Shown piece after piece: positions 43,646-52,232 of a stretch of DNA of 64,000 nucleotides. Position numbers and translations under genes: made by a program. The DNA lies in contig CAITDJ010000030.1 of NCBI GenBank assembly GCA_903891085.1, forward strand, positions 1-64,000, given 5' to 3'. Numbering within the stretch: the stretch's first letter is position 1; each line of letters begins with the position of its first letter. A model generated the notes under the pieces. The model saw only the letters and a list, made by a program, of their open reading frames with translations. It had not been told where the DNA came from and did not search any database. Source of the stretch: an uncultured Bacteroidota bacterium. GTDB taxonomy: Bacteria > Bacteroidota > Bacteroidia > Bacteroidales > F082.

Positions 43646-44464
43646 TTACACAGTCGTATTTTTTCCAAAATTACGAAGTTTTATCTGTGTAATTAGTTTT
43701 TTGGTGTATAACGGAAACTCACCTTTCATCATCCAGTCGTAATAGGATGGCTCTTTCATAAAGACCTCTTCCACTGGTTTCCCTTTGTGTTTGCCAAAAT
43801 GAAATACTTCCTGTTTTTGATCATTATAAATGATTTGCCCGGCAAGGTCAGCTGTATGTTGCTGAACGGAAAAATCATGTAACGCATTGATATCATTTAC
43901 TATCGGACTCGAAACATCTCCATTTCTCGTTTCGTGTAGTGTATTTTGATATCGATCGAGCTGGGCCATCAGAATATGGTAAGTTGCTTTGGTGTCGGCT
44001 TCCGCTGAATGGGCATCCACTAATTCCTGATTACAGAAAAACCTGTAAGCTCCTTTGAGTGTGCGTGGTTCCATTTTCATAAAAATATTCTGGACATCCA
44101 CCATCTTTCGTTTTTTCAAATCGAAGTCGATATCACAACGCAGAAATTCTTCCATGAGGAGTGGAATGTCAAATTTCAAAGCGTTATAACCAGCTAAATC
44201 ACAGTTGTTTAAAAAGGTATGCAGTTCTTTTGCAACTTCTTTGAAAGTGGGCGCATCTTTCACATCTTCATCTGTTATACCATGAAATTTCATCGACTCA
44301 GCCGGAATTGGCATCTCCGGATTCACCCTGATTGTTTTAATCTCTTCTTTGTGGTCGAGATGGACTTTGAGAATACAGATTTCAATAATACGGTCAGTGG
44401 TGATATTGAGCCCGGTTGTCTCCAGATCGAAAAATGCTATCGGACGTTTTAAAAATAATTCCAT
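43646..44464 (-). CDS. DnaQ-like 3'-5' exonuclease
   Basis: A 272-residue protein. The N-terminal 170 residues form a DEDDh exonuclease: Exo I FFDLETTGL (D13, E15), Exo II GYNALKFDIPLL (D99) and Exo III AHSAEADTKAT (H152, D157). The C-terminal part (FGKHKGKPVEEVFMKEPSYY followed by DWMMKGEFP) is a small domain often fused to such nucleases in Bacteroidota and resembling DUF3820. It is a stand-alone proofreading-type nuclease, not the polymerase III subunit. It lies between the E2 gene (upstream) and the FAH gene. Confidence 0.9.
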   Translation of the reverse strand: MELFLKRPIAFFDLETTGLNITTDRIIEICILKVHLDHKEEIKTIRVNPEMPIPAESMKFHGITDEDVKDAPTFKEVAKELHTFLNNCDLAGYNALKFDIPLLMEEFLRCDIDFDLKKRKMVDVQNIFMKMEPRTLKGAYRFFCNQELVDAHSAEADTKATYHILMAQLDRYQNTLHETRNGDVSSPIVNDINALHDFSVQQHTADLAGQIIYNDQKQEVFHFGKHKGKPVEEVFMKEPSYYDWMMKGEFPLYTKKLITQIKLRNFGKNTTV

Positions 44465-44476
44465 AATATGATCAAG

Positions 44477-44507
44477 AAAAAAAAAGGTTGGAATGATGTT
44501 ACCAACC
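44477..44507 (-). terminator. Terminator of the E2 gene
   Basis: On the minus strand GGTTGG pairs with CCAACC around a 10-base loop and is followed by nine T residues. It lies just behind the E2 stop, 13 bases before the exonuclease start, so read-through decides exonuclease expression. Confidence 0.75.
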
Positions 44508-44520
44508 CATTGTAAATCAA

Positions 44521-45804
44521 TTAAATTTCAGTGTTTGGATCGAAATTTTCGAGTAGCTCCTTCAGTCGTTTAAGGTACATGCCACCCAGCGCACCATCAA
44601 CAATACGATGATCATATGCCAGGGATAGTATCATGATAGAACGGATGGCTATCACATCGCCCATGACGGTTTCAAGTACCGCCGGTTGTTTACGAATGGC
44701 ACCAATGGCCAATATGGCTACCTGTGGCTGATTGATAACAGGAGTTCCTGTTAAACTGTCGAAAGAACCGAAATTGGTGATGGTAAAGGTTCCTCCCTGA
44801 ATATCATCCGGATCCAGCTTATTCGCACGGGCACGGTTTGCAAGGTCGTTCACGGATTTGGTGATGCCAAGCAGGTTTTTTTCATCAACATTTTTAATCA
44901 CAGGAACAATCAGATTGCCTGAGGGTAAGGCTGTTGCCATTCCGATATTAATATTTTTGCGTAATATCATCTTGTATCCGTCAACGGATGCATTCACCTG
45001 AGGAAATTCTCTCAGCGCTTTGGCTGCAGCATGAAAGAAAATGGGGGTATAAGTTATTTTTTGATTTTCTCGCTGCTGAAAACTGTCTTTGACCTTATTG
45101 CGCCAGTTAACAATATTGGTAACATCCACGTCAATAAATGAGGTAACATGGGGAGAAACCTGTTTCGACATCACCATATGATCGGCAATCAATCGACGCA
45201 TACGATCCATTTCGATGACGGTGTCACCTGATTCAGTTTTTACTTTTGGGGCTTCATTCCTGACAATGGTCTTTGCTTCAGCAGCTTGGAGTGGAGCAAT
45301 CGTTTTCGCTGGAACGGCAGATTTATTCTTAAGGTAACTAAAAACATCTTCTTTTGTTACCCTGTCGTCTTTTCCGCTACCTTTTATGCTATCAAGTTCG
45401 CTTATTGATATTTTTTCCTGTTTGGCAATACTTTTAACGAGCGGTGAATAAAATCTGTCTGATTTTTCTAACACTAATTCTTCTACAACAGCAGATTCAG
45501 GTTTCTCAGAAACAGGCAAATCGACCGCATGAACAGCTATTGCTGGTTCTTCAGCTTCTTCACCATCCATGCTTACAACTGCAATAACAGTTCCGACAGG
45601 AACCACATCTCCTTCATTAAACAGCGATTTTATTAACTTGCCTTCTACTGGTGATGGTATTTCCGAGTCAACCTTGTCGGTTGCAATCTCAACAATCGGA
45701 TCATCTTCAGCGACAGCGTCTCCCACTTTTTTCAACCATTTGGTAATTGTAGCTTCAATTATACTCTCGCCTAATTTTGGCATGATGATATCAAAGTTTG
45801 CCAT
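44521..45804 (-). CDS. 2-oxoacid dehydrogenase E2 (dihydrolipoyl acyltransferase)
   Basis: A 427-residue enzyme core of a pyruvate, branched-chain or 2-oxoglutarate dehydrogenase complex. One lipoyl domain (1-80, lipoylated K44 in EIATDKVDSEIPSP), an Ala/Glu-rich linker, an E1/E3-binding domain (about 118-158, YSPLVKSIAKQEKISISELD) and a catalytic domain ending in YDHRIVDGALGG (H399, D403). One lipoyl domain and the sequence resemble the branched-chain type common in Bacteroidota, but the substrate cannot be fixed. E1 and E3 genes are not adjacent. A -7 box lies about 70 bases upstream. Confidence 0.92.
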   Translation of the reverse strand: MANFDIIMPKLGESIIEATITKWLKKVGDAVAEDDPIVEIATDKVDSEIPSPVEGKLIKSLFNEGDVVPVGTVIAVVSMDGEEAEEPAIAVHAVDLPVSEKPESAVVEELVLEKSDRFYSPLVKSIAKQEKISISELDSIKGSGKDDRVTKEDVFSYLKNKSAVPAKTIAPLQAAEAKTIVRNEAPKVKTESGDTVIEMDRMRRLIADHMVMSKQVSPHVTSFIDVDVTNIVNWRNKVKDSFQQRENQKITYTPIFFHAAAKALREFPQVNASVDGYKMILRKNINIGMATALPSGNLIVPVIKNVDEKNLLGITKSVNDLANRARANKLDPDDIQGGTFTITNFGSFDSLTGTPVINQPQVAILAIGAIRKQPAVLETVMGDVIAIRSIMILSLAYDHRIVDGALGGMYLKRLKELLENFDPNTEI

Positions 45805-45874
45805 GTTTTCTAAATTTTCGCTTTTACTATTCTTGTCAATTAACGATCAATTTAAGACTCGTTTTAAAAGGTGG

Positions 45875-45882
45875 CAAAGGTA
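45875..45882 (-). promoter_or_regulatory. -7 promoter box of the E2 gene
   Basis: Minus strand TACCTTTG, a TAnnTTTG match 71 bases before the start codon. Confidence 0.5.
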
Positions 45883-45981
45883 ATCATAAAATTTCGAAAG
45901 TAGAACAATTCTAAATAATTTGGGACTTTTGCTGTCGAAAAAGGATTTACTTTTTTTTCTGATTGGGTTGTAGTTTTTTTT

Positions 45982-45989
45982 TATTTTTG
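45982..45989 (+). promoter_or_regulatory. -7 promoter box of the DUF3276 gene
   Basis: TATTTTTG, a TAnnTTTG match 38 bases before the ATG at 46027. Confidence 0.5.
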
Positions 45990-46026
45990 CTCTTGGAAAT
46001 GAACATAAACCAAAAGTAATTTCAAA

Positions 46027-46362
46027 ATGGAAGATCACGAAAATCAAGGAAGAAAAGAAGAAATGTTTTCGAGGGCGATCAGAGCCGGTAAAAGGACCTA
46101 TTTCTTTGATGTTAAAGTAACGCGTGGTGAAGATAAATATTTGACAATCACTGAATCGAAACGCCGGTTCAGCACTGAACAAGGAAAGTTTATTTACGAG
46201 AAACACAAACTTTTTTTATACAAAGAAGATTTCGAAAAGTTTGTAAAAGGTCTTGAGGAATCAATCGAATTTGTCAAAACAGGAGTATATCCTGAGAATT
46301 ATGGGGTTGAAGAATCAGTTGAGACTGAGCACGATAATCTTACCTTTGAAGATCTTGCGTAG
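46027..46362 (+). CDS. PUR-alpha-like DNA/RNA-binding protein (DUF3276)
   Basis: A 111-residue protein with the single PUR-like fold known from Bacteroidota: FSRAIRAGKRTYFFDVKVTR, KYLTITESKRRF and LFLYKEDFEKFVKGLEESIE. Bacterial PUR proteins of this size dimerise and bind single-stranded nucleic acid; the physiological target is unknown. It stands alone, with its own -7 box and a terminator behind it. An acidic C-terminal tail (EESVETEHDNLTFEDLA) follows the domain. Confidence 0.9.
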   Translation: MEDHENQGRKEEMFSRAIRAGKRTYFFDVKVTRGEDKYLTITESKRRFSTEQGKFIYEKHKLFLYKEDFEKFVKGLEESIEFVKTGVYPENYGVEESVETEHDNLTFEDLA

Positions 46363-46399
46363 TTTTCAGATTATTTGCTAGTATTGCATCCCAACGCAC

Positions 46400-46428
46400 A
46401 GCTGCATCATGGCAGCTTTTTTGTTTTT
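46400..46428 (+). terminator. Terminator of the DUF3276 gene
   Basis: AGCTGC pairs with GCAGCT around a 6-base loop, followed by TTTTTTG and more T. Stem is short but the T-run is strong. Confidence 0.75.
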
Positions 46429-46496
46429 CGGTGAAGTCAATCGTTAAATGTTGAAAAGTTCATGATGTAGAATCAGGTTCGGCATTAATTAAAACT

Positions 46497-46504
46497 TACT
46501 TTTG
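46497..46504 (+). promoter_or_regulatory. -7 promoter box of parA
   Basis: TACTTTTG, a TAnnTTTG match 51 bases before the parA start. Confidence 0.5.
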
Positions 46505-46554
46505 TGTGGCTTTCGAGTCATCTATTAATATTTAATACGCATATAATCAATATT

Positions 46555-47370
46555 ATGGGTAAAACCATTGCCATCGCTAATCAAAAAGGCGGGGTGGGTA
46601 AAACTACCTCTGCCATCAACCTTGCTGCCAGCCTCGCCGTGCTCGAATACCGAACATTGCTGATTGATGCTGATCCACAGGCCAATGCAACCTCAGGTGT
46701 CGGTTTCGATCCTAAAAATATCAAAACCAGTATATACGAATGTATCATTGATGATATTAATCCAAAAGATATCATCCTTGATACCCCAACCCCGAATCTA
46801 TACTTATTACCTGCACATATTGACCTAGTAGGGGCTGAGATTGAAATGATCAACCTGCCAAACAGGGAAAAAATGATGAAGAATGTTATCGCAAAATTAA
46901 AAGATGACTACGATTTTATTATCATCGATTGTTCTCCCTCCCTTGGATTGATTACCGTAAACTCTCTAACAGCCGCCGATTCGGTAATTGTTCCGGTTCA
47001 GTGCGAGTATTTCGCACTCGAAGGCTTAGGTAAATTACTGAATACCATTAAAATAGTCCAGACAAGATTGAATCCAGAATTGGACATTGAAGGAATATTG
47101 TTGACTATGTTCGACTCACGGTTACGTTTATCAAAACAGGTGGTCGACGAGGTGAAAACCCATTTCCAGCAAATGGTTTTCGATACAATTATCTCAAGAA
47201 ATACGCGTTTGAGTGAGGCTCCAAGCTTTGGTGAAACAATCATTATGCATGATGCAACCAGCACTGGGGCAATTAATTACCTTAATCTGGCACGTGAGAT
47301 TCTTCAAAAAAATAATATGACAAGCCTTACTGCCGAAGAGAAAAATATTGATCTGAATAACAATGAGTAG
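46555..47370 (+). CDS. parA: Chromosome-partitioning ATPase ParA (Soj)
   Basis: The start at 46555 gives 271 residues opening MGKTIAIANQKGGVGKTTSA with the deviant Walker A KGGVGKTT (residues 11-18). Walker A' TLLIDADPQANATSGVG and Walker B DFIIIDCSPSLG follow. Members drive segregation of the origin region together with ParB. parB overlaps the 3' end by eight bases. The longer reading frame from 46504 is not used because it includes the -7 region. Confidence 0.95.
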   Translation: MGKTIAIANQKGGVGKTTSAINLAASLAVLEYRTLLIDADPQANATSGVGFDPKNIKTSIYECIIDDINPKDIILDTPTPNLYLLPAHIDLVGAEIEMINLPNREKMMKNVIAKLKDDYDFIIIDCSPSLGLITVNSLTAADSVIVPVQCEYFALEGLGKLLNTIKIVQTRLNPELDIEGILLTMFDSRLRLSKQVVDEVKTHFQQMVFDTIISRNTRLSEAPSFGETIIMHDATSTGAINYLNLAREILQKNNMTSLTAEEKNIDLNNNE

Positions 47371-48265
47371 TTTAAAGAATAAGAAACGCGGCCTTGGTCG
47401 GGGCCTGGATGCTATCCTCGAAAGTCCCGACACAGATATCACCTCAAAAGATATTTCTGGTAATTATGTTGCTGGTGCCATCGCAGAAATCGATATTGAC
47501 AAAATTGAAGCCAATCCGTTTCAGCCACGGACTGATTTTGAAGACATGCCCTTGCGTGAACTGGCAGCATCGATTAAGCAACAGGGTGTTATACAGCCGG
47601 TTACTGTTCGTAAAATGGGGTATGACCGTTATCAGCTTATTTCGGGTGAGCGTCGTTTACGTGCTTCAAAAATGGCAGGACTCGAAACGATACCTGTGTT
47701 TGTGCGGGTAGCCAATGACGAGCAAATGCTCGAAATGGCACTCATCGAGAATATTCATCGTGAAAACCTGAATGCCATTGAAATTGCTATTTCGTACCAA
47801 CGTTTGATGGATGAGTGTAATCTTACACAAGAGAAACTAAGTGAACAGGTTGGCAAAAGCCGTACCAGTATCACGAATTTCATTCGGTTATTGAAATTGC
47901 CTCCTGAAGTTCAGGTTGCACTACGCGATGGGCACATCACCATGGGACACGCAAGGGCCATCATTAATGTTGAAGAACCGGCAAAACAATTGTATCTGCT
48001 ACAACATATTATTGAAAAAGAATTGAATGTGAGGCAGGTTGAAGCATTGGTTCGAAATTTGAATAACCCGAAAGTACCCGGCAAAGGCCTTACAAAAGTA
48101 TTGGTGCCCGAGAATATAAAAACACAGAACAAAGAGATTTCTGAGTCACTGGAATTAAAAACCGATGTCAGGCGCGATGTCAATGGCAAAGGAACCTTGA
48201 TCATTCACTTCAAAAACGATGATGATTTTTATCGCCTGTATACCACTATTTTAAGTCAAAAATGA
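47363..48265 (+). CDS. parB: Chromosome-partitioning protein ParB
   Basis: A 300-residue CTPase and DNA clamp. The N-terminal ParB/Srx domain has PFQPRTDFEDMPLRELAASI and the CTP-binding LISGERRLRASKMAG; the central helix-turn-helix is LTQEKLSEQVGKSRTSITNF. A C-terminal dimerisation segment (LIIHFKNDDDFYRLY) ends the protein. I found no canonical parS (TGTTTCACGTGAAACA) in the window. It is followed within five bases by the DUF5683 gene. Confidence 0.95.
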   Translation: MSSLKNKKRGLGRGLDAILESPDTDITSKDISGNYVAGAIAEIDIDKIEANPFQPRTDFEDMPLRELAASIKQQGVIQPVTVRKMGYDRYQLISGERRLRASKMAGLETIPVFVRVANDEQMLEMALIENIHRENLNAIEIAISYQRLMDECNLTQEKLSEQVGKSRTSITNFIRLLKLPPEVQVALRDGHITMGHARAIINVEEPAKQLYLLQHIIEKELNVRQVEALVRNLNNPKVPGKGLTKVLVPENIKTQNKEISESLELKTDVRRDVNGKGTLIIHFKNDDDFYRLYTTILSQK

Positions 48266-48269
48266 TACA

Positions 48270-48842
48270 ATGGCGCGTATACTGATAGCCCTGCTTCTGG
48301 TATTGACATTTATTTCACCCATAAATGCGCAAATTCAAGCCAATAATAGTGAGATGATCACCGTGCCAAAAAAGCATTCGCCCAAAAGGGCTACACTATA
48401 TTCTGCATTATTGCCGGGATTGGGACAGGCTTATAATAAAAAATACTGGAAAATTCCGATTGTTTACGCTGGTATTGGGACGCTCGCTTATTTCATAACT
48501 ACTTACCACAAGGTGTATCTGCAGGCCAGAGAGGCATACGACTATGTTTCAAATGAGTACGAATATCCAATTGACAATGACATGGTCGAAAAATACAGTG
48601 AAGCTGATTTATCGGAGATCAGGGACTATTATCGGCGAAACACAGAGTTGACCTGGATTTTAACAGGTTTGTGGTATATTCTGAATATCATCGATGCCAA
48701 TGTTGATGCCCATTTTTTTGATTATGATATTAGTGATGACCTAACCATACAAATTCAACCTGTGATTGAATCAGGTTATATGCCGGATAGACCGATCGGA
48801 AATACCTTGATGACCGGTGTTGGTATCAGTGTTAAATTTTAA
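48270..48842 (+). CDS. DUF5683 membrane protein
   Basis: A 190-residue protein with a signal peptide (LIALLLVLTFISPINAQ), a segment SALLPGLGQAYNKKYWKIPIVYAGIG, and two further hydrophobic stretches (about 65-80 and 128-142). This is the DUF5683 family, which in Bacteroidota is regularly encoded directly behind parB. Its role is unknown; 'LPGLGQ' is also seen in other small membrane proteins of the TM2/DUF5683 type. It lies between parB and dapB with gaps under ten bases, so it is in the same operon. Confidence 0.85.
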   Translation: MARILIALLLVLTFISPINAQIQANNSEMITVPKKHSPKRATLYSALLPGLGQAYNKKYWKIPIVYAGIGTLAYFITTYHKVYLQAREAYDYVSNEYEYPIDNDMVEKYSEADLSEIRDYYRRNTELTWILTGLWYILNIIDANVDAHFFDYDISDDLTIQIQPVIESGYMPDRPIGNTLMTGVGISVKF

Positions 48843-48850
48843 ATTGCTGT

Positions 48851-49588
48851 ATGATGAAACAATTGAAAATCTGTTTGATTGGCTATGGCCGCATGGGTAA
48901 AGAGGTTGAAAAATTTGTGATTCAGCGTGGTCACAAAGTGTTTCTCAAACTCGATAATGAACATGATTGGTTGAATAATATTCAGGATTTTTTACTGAGT
49001 GACGTGGCCATTGATTTCAGTATTCCAAATAAGGTGATCAACAATATCCATAAATGTTTCGATGGAAATATCCCTATTGTTGTCGGAACAACGGGTTGGT
49101 ATGATCAACTGAAAGAAGTAAAAAGCTGGTGTATTGAAACAAACCAAAGCCTGTTTTATGCGCCCAATTTCAGCCTTGGAATGAACGTTGTGTTTGAAAT
49201 GAACAAATTATTGGCTGCATTAACGGCAACATATAATTATAAATTTGTTATCAGCGAAACCCATCATATCAATAAAATTGATGCTCCGAGTGGGACAGCG
49301 ATTCAGCTTGCCAATGATATTATTGATAAGAATTCGGGTTATCTTGGTTGGAAGATTGGTCAGCATGTTGCTGATAATCTTATTTCGATTGAAGTAACTC
49401 GTCGTGAAAATGTGAGTGGTATCCATGAAATTACCGCACAATCTGAGGAAGATAAAATTTGTTTGCGTCACGAAGCCAAAGGCCTGGATGGATTTGCACT
49501 TGGGGCTGTTCTCGCGGCAGAGTTTTTGTATGATAAAAAAGGGATTTATACCATTGATGATCTTTTGAACGCCGCTTTAAAACGTTGA
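48851..49588 (+). CDS. dapB: 4-hydroxy-tetrahydrodipicolinate reductase
   Basis: A 245-residue enzyme of lysine and diaminopimelate synthesis, reducing hydroxy-tetrahydrodipicolinate with NAD(P)H. The nucleotide-binding GYGRMGKEVE opens the protein; GTTGWYDQ and the substrate loop SETHHINKIDAPSGTAIQLA carry the conserved HH, K and DAPSGT. Two Met codons (48851, 48854) can start it. DapB supplies diaminopimelate for peptidoglycan, which fits its place in an operon of envelope and division genes. Confidence 0.95.
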   Translation: MMKQLKICLIGYGRMGKEVEKFVIQRGHKVFLKLDNEHDWLNNIQDFLLSDVAIDFSIPNKVINNIHKCFDGNIPIVVGTTGWYDQLKEVKSWCIETNQSLFYAPNFSLGMNVVFEMNKLLAALTATYNYKFVISETHHINKIDAPSGTAIQLANDIIDKNSGYLGWKIGQHVADNLISIEVTRRENVSGIHEITAQSEEDKICLRHEAKGLDGFALGAVLAAEFLYDKKGIYTIDDLLNAALKR

Positions 49589-49590
49589 AA

Positions 49591-50070
49591 ATGAATAAAT
49601 TATTTAAATTGGCTGTTTTACTTAGTTGTGTTTTCTTATATGGGTTACTATCATCGTGTCATTGCATAAAAAATTCATCAGTTCCGGCAATCAAAGTTGT
49701 GCAACAATGTGATAGTATTTGCCATCCGATCACAAAAACCAATAAACAAATCGATTTGTTGAAAGGTGATTTTTTTGATATTGAATCAATGTCGGTCGAG
49801 GGGAATTATCTGAAACTAGAGATTAGTTACGGTGGCGGTTGTGGTGAAACCGAATTACAATTGTTTTACCACGATATTGATGATTCCGCAATTCCTGCAA
49901 AAGTTTATCTTGCGTCAAAATTTATTGATAATGACCCATGTAGAGCAATGGTTCGCGATACCCTGCACTTCGATTTGAGTGCTTTTGAAGGAGTCGCCCG
50001 CTCAGGTGGTATTACTCTTTTCATGAAAGGATTCGATAAAAAGGCGAATTTCGCACTGCCACTGCATTGA
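49591..50070 (+). CDS. Lipoprotein of unknown function
   Basis: The start at 49591, two bases past the dapB stop, gives 159 residues; an in-frame TTG overlaps dapB and is not used. The signal sequence ends YGLLSSCHCIKN, with lipobox LSSC. The mature part has six further cysteines early on and strands such as YLKLEISYGGGCGETELQLF; no domain is recognised. It sits in the parAB-dapB-lepB operon, where many Bacteroidota have no such gene, so it may be a lineage-specific insertion. A -7 box lies between it and lepB. Confidence 0.75.
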   Translation: MNKLFKLAVLLSCVFLYGLLSSCHCIKNSSVPAIKVVQQCDSICHPITKTNKQIDLLKGDFFDIESMSVEGNYLKLEISYGGGCGETELQLFYHDIDDSAIPAKVYLASKFIDNDPCRAMVRDTLHFDLSAFEGVARSGGITLFMKGFDKKANFALPLH

Positions 50071-50119
50071 TTATAAATTATTAACAATTAGCTACTGTTT
50101 TAATTTACAAACAGTTCGC

Positions 50120-50127
50120 TACCTTTG
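50120..50127 (+). promoter_or_regulatory. -7 promoter box of lepB
   Basis: TACCTTTG, a TAnnTTTG match 21 bases upstream of the lepB start; suggests lepB can be transcribed separately. Confidence 0.45.
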
Positions 50128-50147
50128 CCACTTCAATAAAAAGCCTT

Positions 50148-51659
50148 ATGATCGGACTAATCATTATCATCCCTTTACTTTTCACCATCCCAACGGCATT
50201 TGCATGGCAATTGTTTGCCAAAGCCGGATACAAAAGTGTTTATGCAATTATACCTTTTTATAACCTGCATTTTTTACTCAAAATCATCCATAAACCATTG
50301 TGGTGGTGGGTTTTTCTGGTAATTCCCTTCATAAATGTTTTTGTTTATATGCTGATGTTGGTTGAATTGGTGAAGTGTTTTGGTAAATTCCATTTGTGGG
50401 AGCAGCTTGTTGCTGTTGTGTTTCCTTTTATTTATTTTCCATTTCTATCGATAAAAACAACCCTTGTATATCACGATCCGGAAACAACCAAACGCCCTAC
50501 AAAAGGTCCGGTGCGCGAATGGGTAGATGCTATCATTTTCGCTGTTGTTGCAGCAACCATCATCCGGACATTTCTGCTGGAAGCATACACAATCCCAACT
50601 TCGAGTATGGAGAAATCGCTCCTTGTTGGCGATTTTCTGTTTGTCAGCAAAATAAGTTACGGTCCGAAAGTACCCAACACTCCGATTGCTTTTCCTTTTG
50701 TGCATCATACCATGCCGTTAAGCACAACCATGAAATCATATGTGGAATGGATTAAATTTCCTTATTACCGGTTTGCCGGCTTAGGCAATGTAAACCGCTA
50801 CGATGCAGTCGTATTTAATTATCCGGCCGGTGACACCTTAAGCGATAAATTTCAGAGCAATGTGAGTTATTATTCATTGATAAAAGAATATGGACGCGAC
50901 CGTGTTTGGAATGATGAACGAAATTTTGGTAAAATAATCGCCCGTCCTGTTGATAAACGAGAAAATTATATCAAACGTTGTGTTGGTTTACCTGGTGATG
51001 TAATTCACATAATTGATGCCGACTTATATGTAAACAACAGCCCTGCATTTATCCCGGCTGGAATACAGTTTAAATATATTGTCAAGACCAATGGAAGTCC
51101 GATAAACCAGCGCGTACTGGATAAAATGAACATCACCGAAGGAAAACGATCCGGCAACAGCGAGTTTTTATTTTGGATAAGCCCGGATATCGCAGCACAA
51201 ATTAAAGAATTGCCCAATGTGACTGAGGTTACAAAGATGCTTGAACCTGGCGGTGAGAGAAATCCTGATGTGTTCCCCAACAGCCCGAATTTCAACTGGA
51301 ATATAGATAATTTTGGTCCGATGACTGTTCCAAAAGCCGGAACAAGTATCAGTCTCACGACAGAGAATCTTCCCCTTTATTCGAGAATTATCACTGCCTA
51401 CGAAGGCAATACATTGAAAGTTGATGGAAACAACATCATGATCAATGGAAAACAGGTGAATTCTTATACTTTTAAAATGGACTATTTCTGGATGATGGGT
51501 GACAACAGGCATAATTCTGCCGATTCCCGTATCTGGGGTTTCGTGCCTTACGATCATGTTGTTGGTAAAGCTGTCTTCGTATGGCTATCTCTTGACCCGA
51601 ATAAAACGCTGTTCGGAGGAAAGATCAGGTTTAATAAATCAATGCGTTTTGTTAAGTAA
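50148..51659 (+). CDS. lepB: Signal peptidase I with N-terminal DUF5684-like membrane domain
   Basis: A 503-residue enzyme that removes signal peptides from exported proteins. The catalytic serine is S153 in [13 protein letters not shown] and the general-base lysine K276 in [14 protein letters not shown]; the C-terminal box [17 protein letters not shown] is complete. About 110 residues of N-terminal membrane sequence ([20 protein letters not shown]) resemble DUF5684 and are not part of E. coli LepB. A large insertion between the catalytic boxes (about 285-410) is usual in Bacteroidota. This gene stands where Bacteroidota normally place lepB, behind dapB. Confidence 0.93.
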   Translation: MIGLIIIIPLLFTIPTAFAWQLFAKAGYKSVYAIIPFYNLHFLLKIIHKPLWWWVFLVIPFINVFVYMLMLVELVKCFGKFHLWEQLVAVVFPFIYFPFLSIKTTLVYHDPETTKRPTKGPVREWVDAIIFAVVAATIIRTFLLEAYTIPTSSMEKSLLVGDFLFVSKISYGPKVPNTPIAFPFVHHTMPLSTTMKSYVEWIKFPYYRFAGLGNVNRYDAVVFNYPAGDTLSDKFQSNVSYYSLIKEYGRDRVWNDERNFGKIIARPVDKRENYIKRCVGLPGDVIHIIDADLYVNNSPAFIPAGIQFKYIVKTNGSPINQRVLDKMNITEGKRSGNSEFLFWISPDIAAQIKELPNVTEVTKMLEPGGERNPDVFPNSPNFNWNIDNFGPMTVPKAGTSISLTTENLPLYSRIITAYEGNTLKVDGNNIMINGKQVNSYTFKMDYFWMMGDNRHNSADSRIWGFVPYDHVVGKAVFVWLSLDPNKTLFGGKIRFNKSMRFVK

Positions 51660-51673
51660 ATCAATATATTAAT

Positions 51674-52111
51674 ATGAAAAAAGCTTTTTTAGAAACCGAT
51701 CATGGCACCATGAGTATCGAATTGTTCGATGATGACGCGCCAAAAACTGTAGCAAATTTTATTAAATTGGCTGAATCAGGATTTTACAATGGATTGAAAT
51801 TTCACCGGGTAATTCCCAATTTTGTTGTTCAGGGGGGCTGTCCAAAAGGTGATGGCTCGGGTGGACCTGGCTATAAAATCGATTGTGAACTGACCGGTAA
51901 AAAACAGGTTCACGAACGTGGTGTACTCTCAATGGCCCATGCCGGAAGAAACACAGGTGGATCCCAGTTTTTTATCTGTCACAGCCGTCAAAACACTGCC
52001 CATCTCGACCGCAATCATACCGTTTTTGGTAAAGTTTACGAGAATGTCGAAATCGTTGACGAGATCAGACAAGGTGATAAAATCATTTCGATTAAGATTG
52101 TTGAAGATTAG
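51674..52111 (+). CDS. Cyclophilin-type peptidyl-prolyl isomerase
   Basis: A 145-residue cytosolic cyclophilin. [21 protein letters not shown] and [20 protein letters not shown] contain the active-site Arg, Phe and Gln residues of the family. It catalyses cis-trans isomerisation of prolyl bonds. No signal peptide. It lies 14 bases behind lepB and is followed by a strong terminator, so it closes that transcription unit. Confidence 0.93.
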   Translation: MKKAFLETDHGTMSIELFDDDAPKTVANFIKLAESGFYNGLKFHRVIPNFVVQGGCPKGDGSGGPGYKIDCELTGKKQVHERGVLSMAHAGRNTGGSQFFICHSRQNTAHLDRNHTVFGKVYENVEIVDEIRQGDKIISIKIVED

Positions 52112-52149
52112 CGAATAATAGTTTTTGAGGGTGTTTATCTGCCTTCTTG

Positions 52150-52189
52150 AAAAAACCTGTTTCTGTTTTAAGAAGAAACAGGTTTTTTT
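52150..52189 (+). terminator. Terminator after the cyclophilin gene
   Basis: AAAAAACCTGTTTC pairs with GAAACAGGTTTTTT around a short loop, followed by T-run. Confidence 0.9.
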
Positions 52190-52201
52190 AGTCAATTTCA
52201 T

Positions 52202-52209
52202 TACTTTTG
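52202..52209 (+). promoter_or_regulatory. -7 promoter box of ftsK
   Basis: TACTTTTG, a TAnnTTTG match 24 bases before the ftsK start. Confidence 0.5.
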
Positions 52210-52232
52210 CAACACAACGTCTATTAATTATT

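Noticed and set aside
52125-52232. N-terminal extension of ftsK
   Set aside because: The extension would be translated from the cyclophilin terminator hairpin and the -7 box; the ATG at 52233 is preferred.
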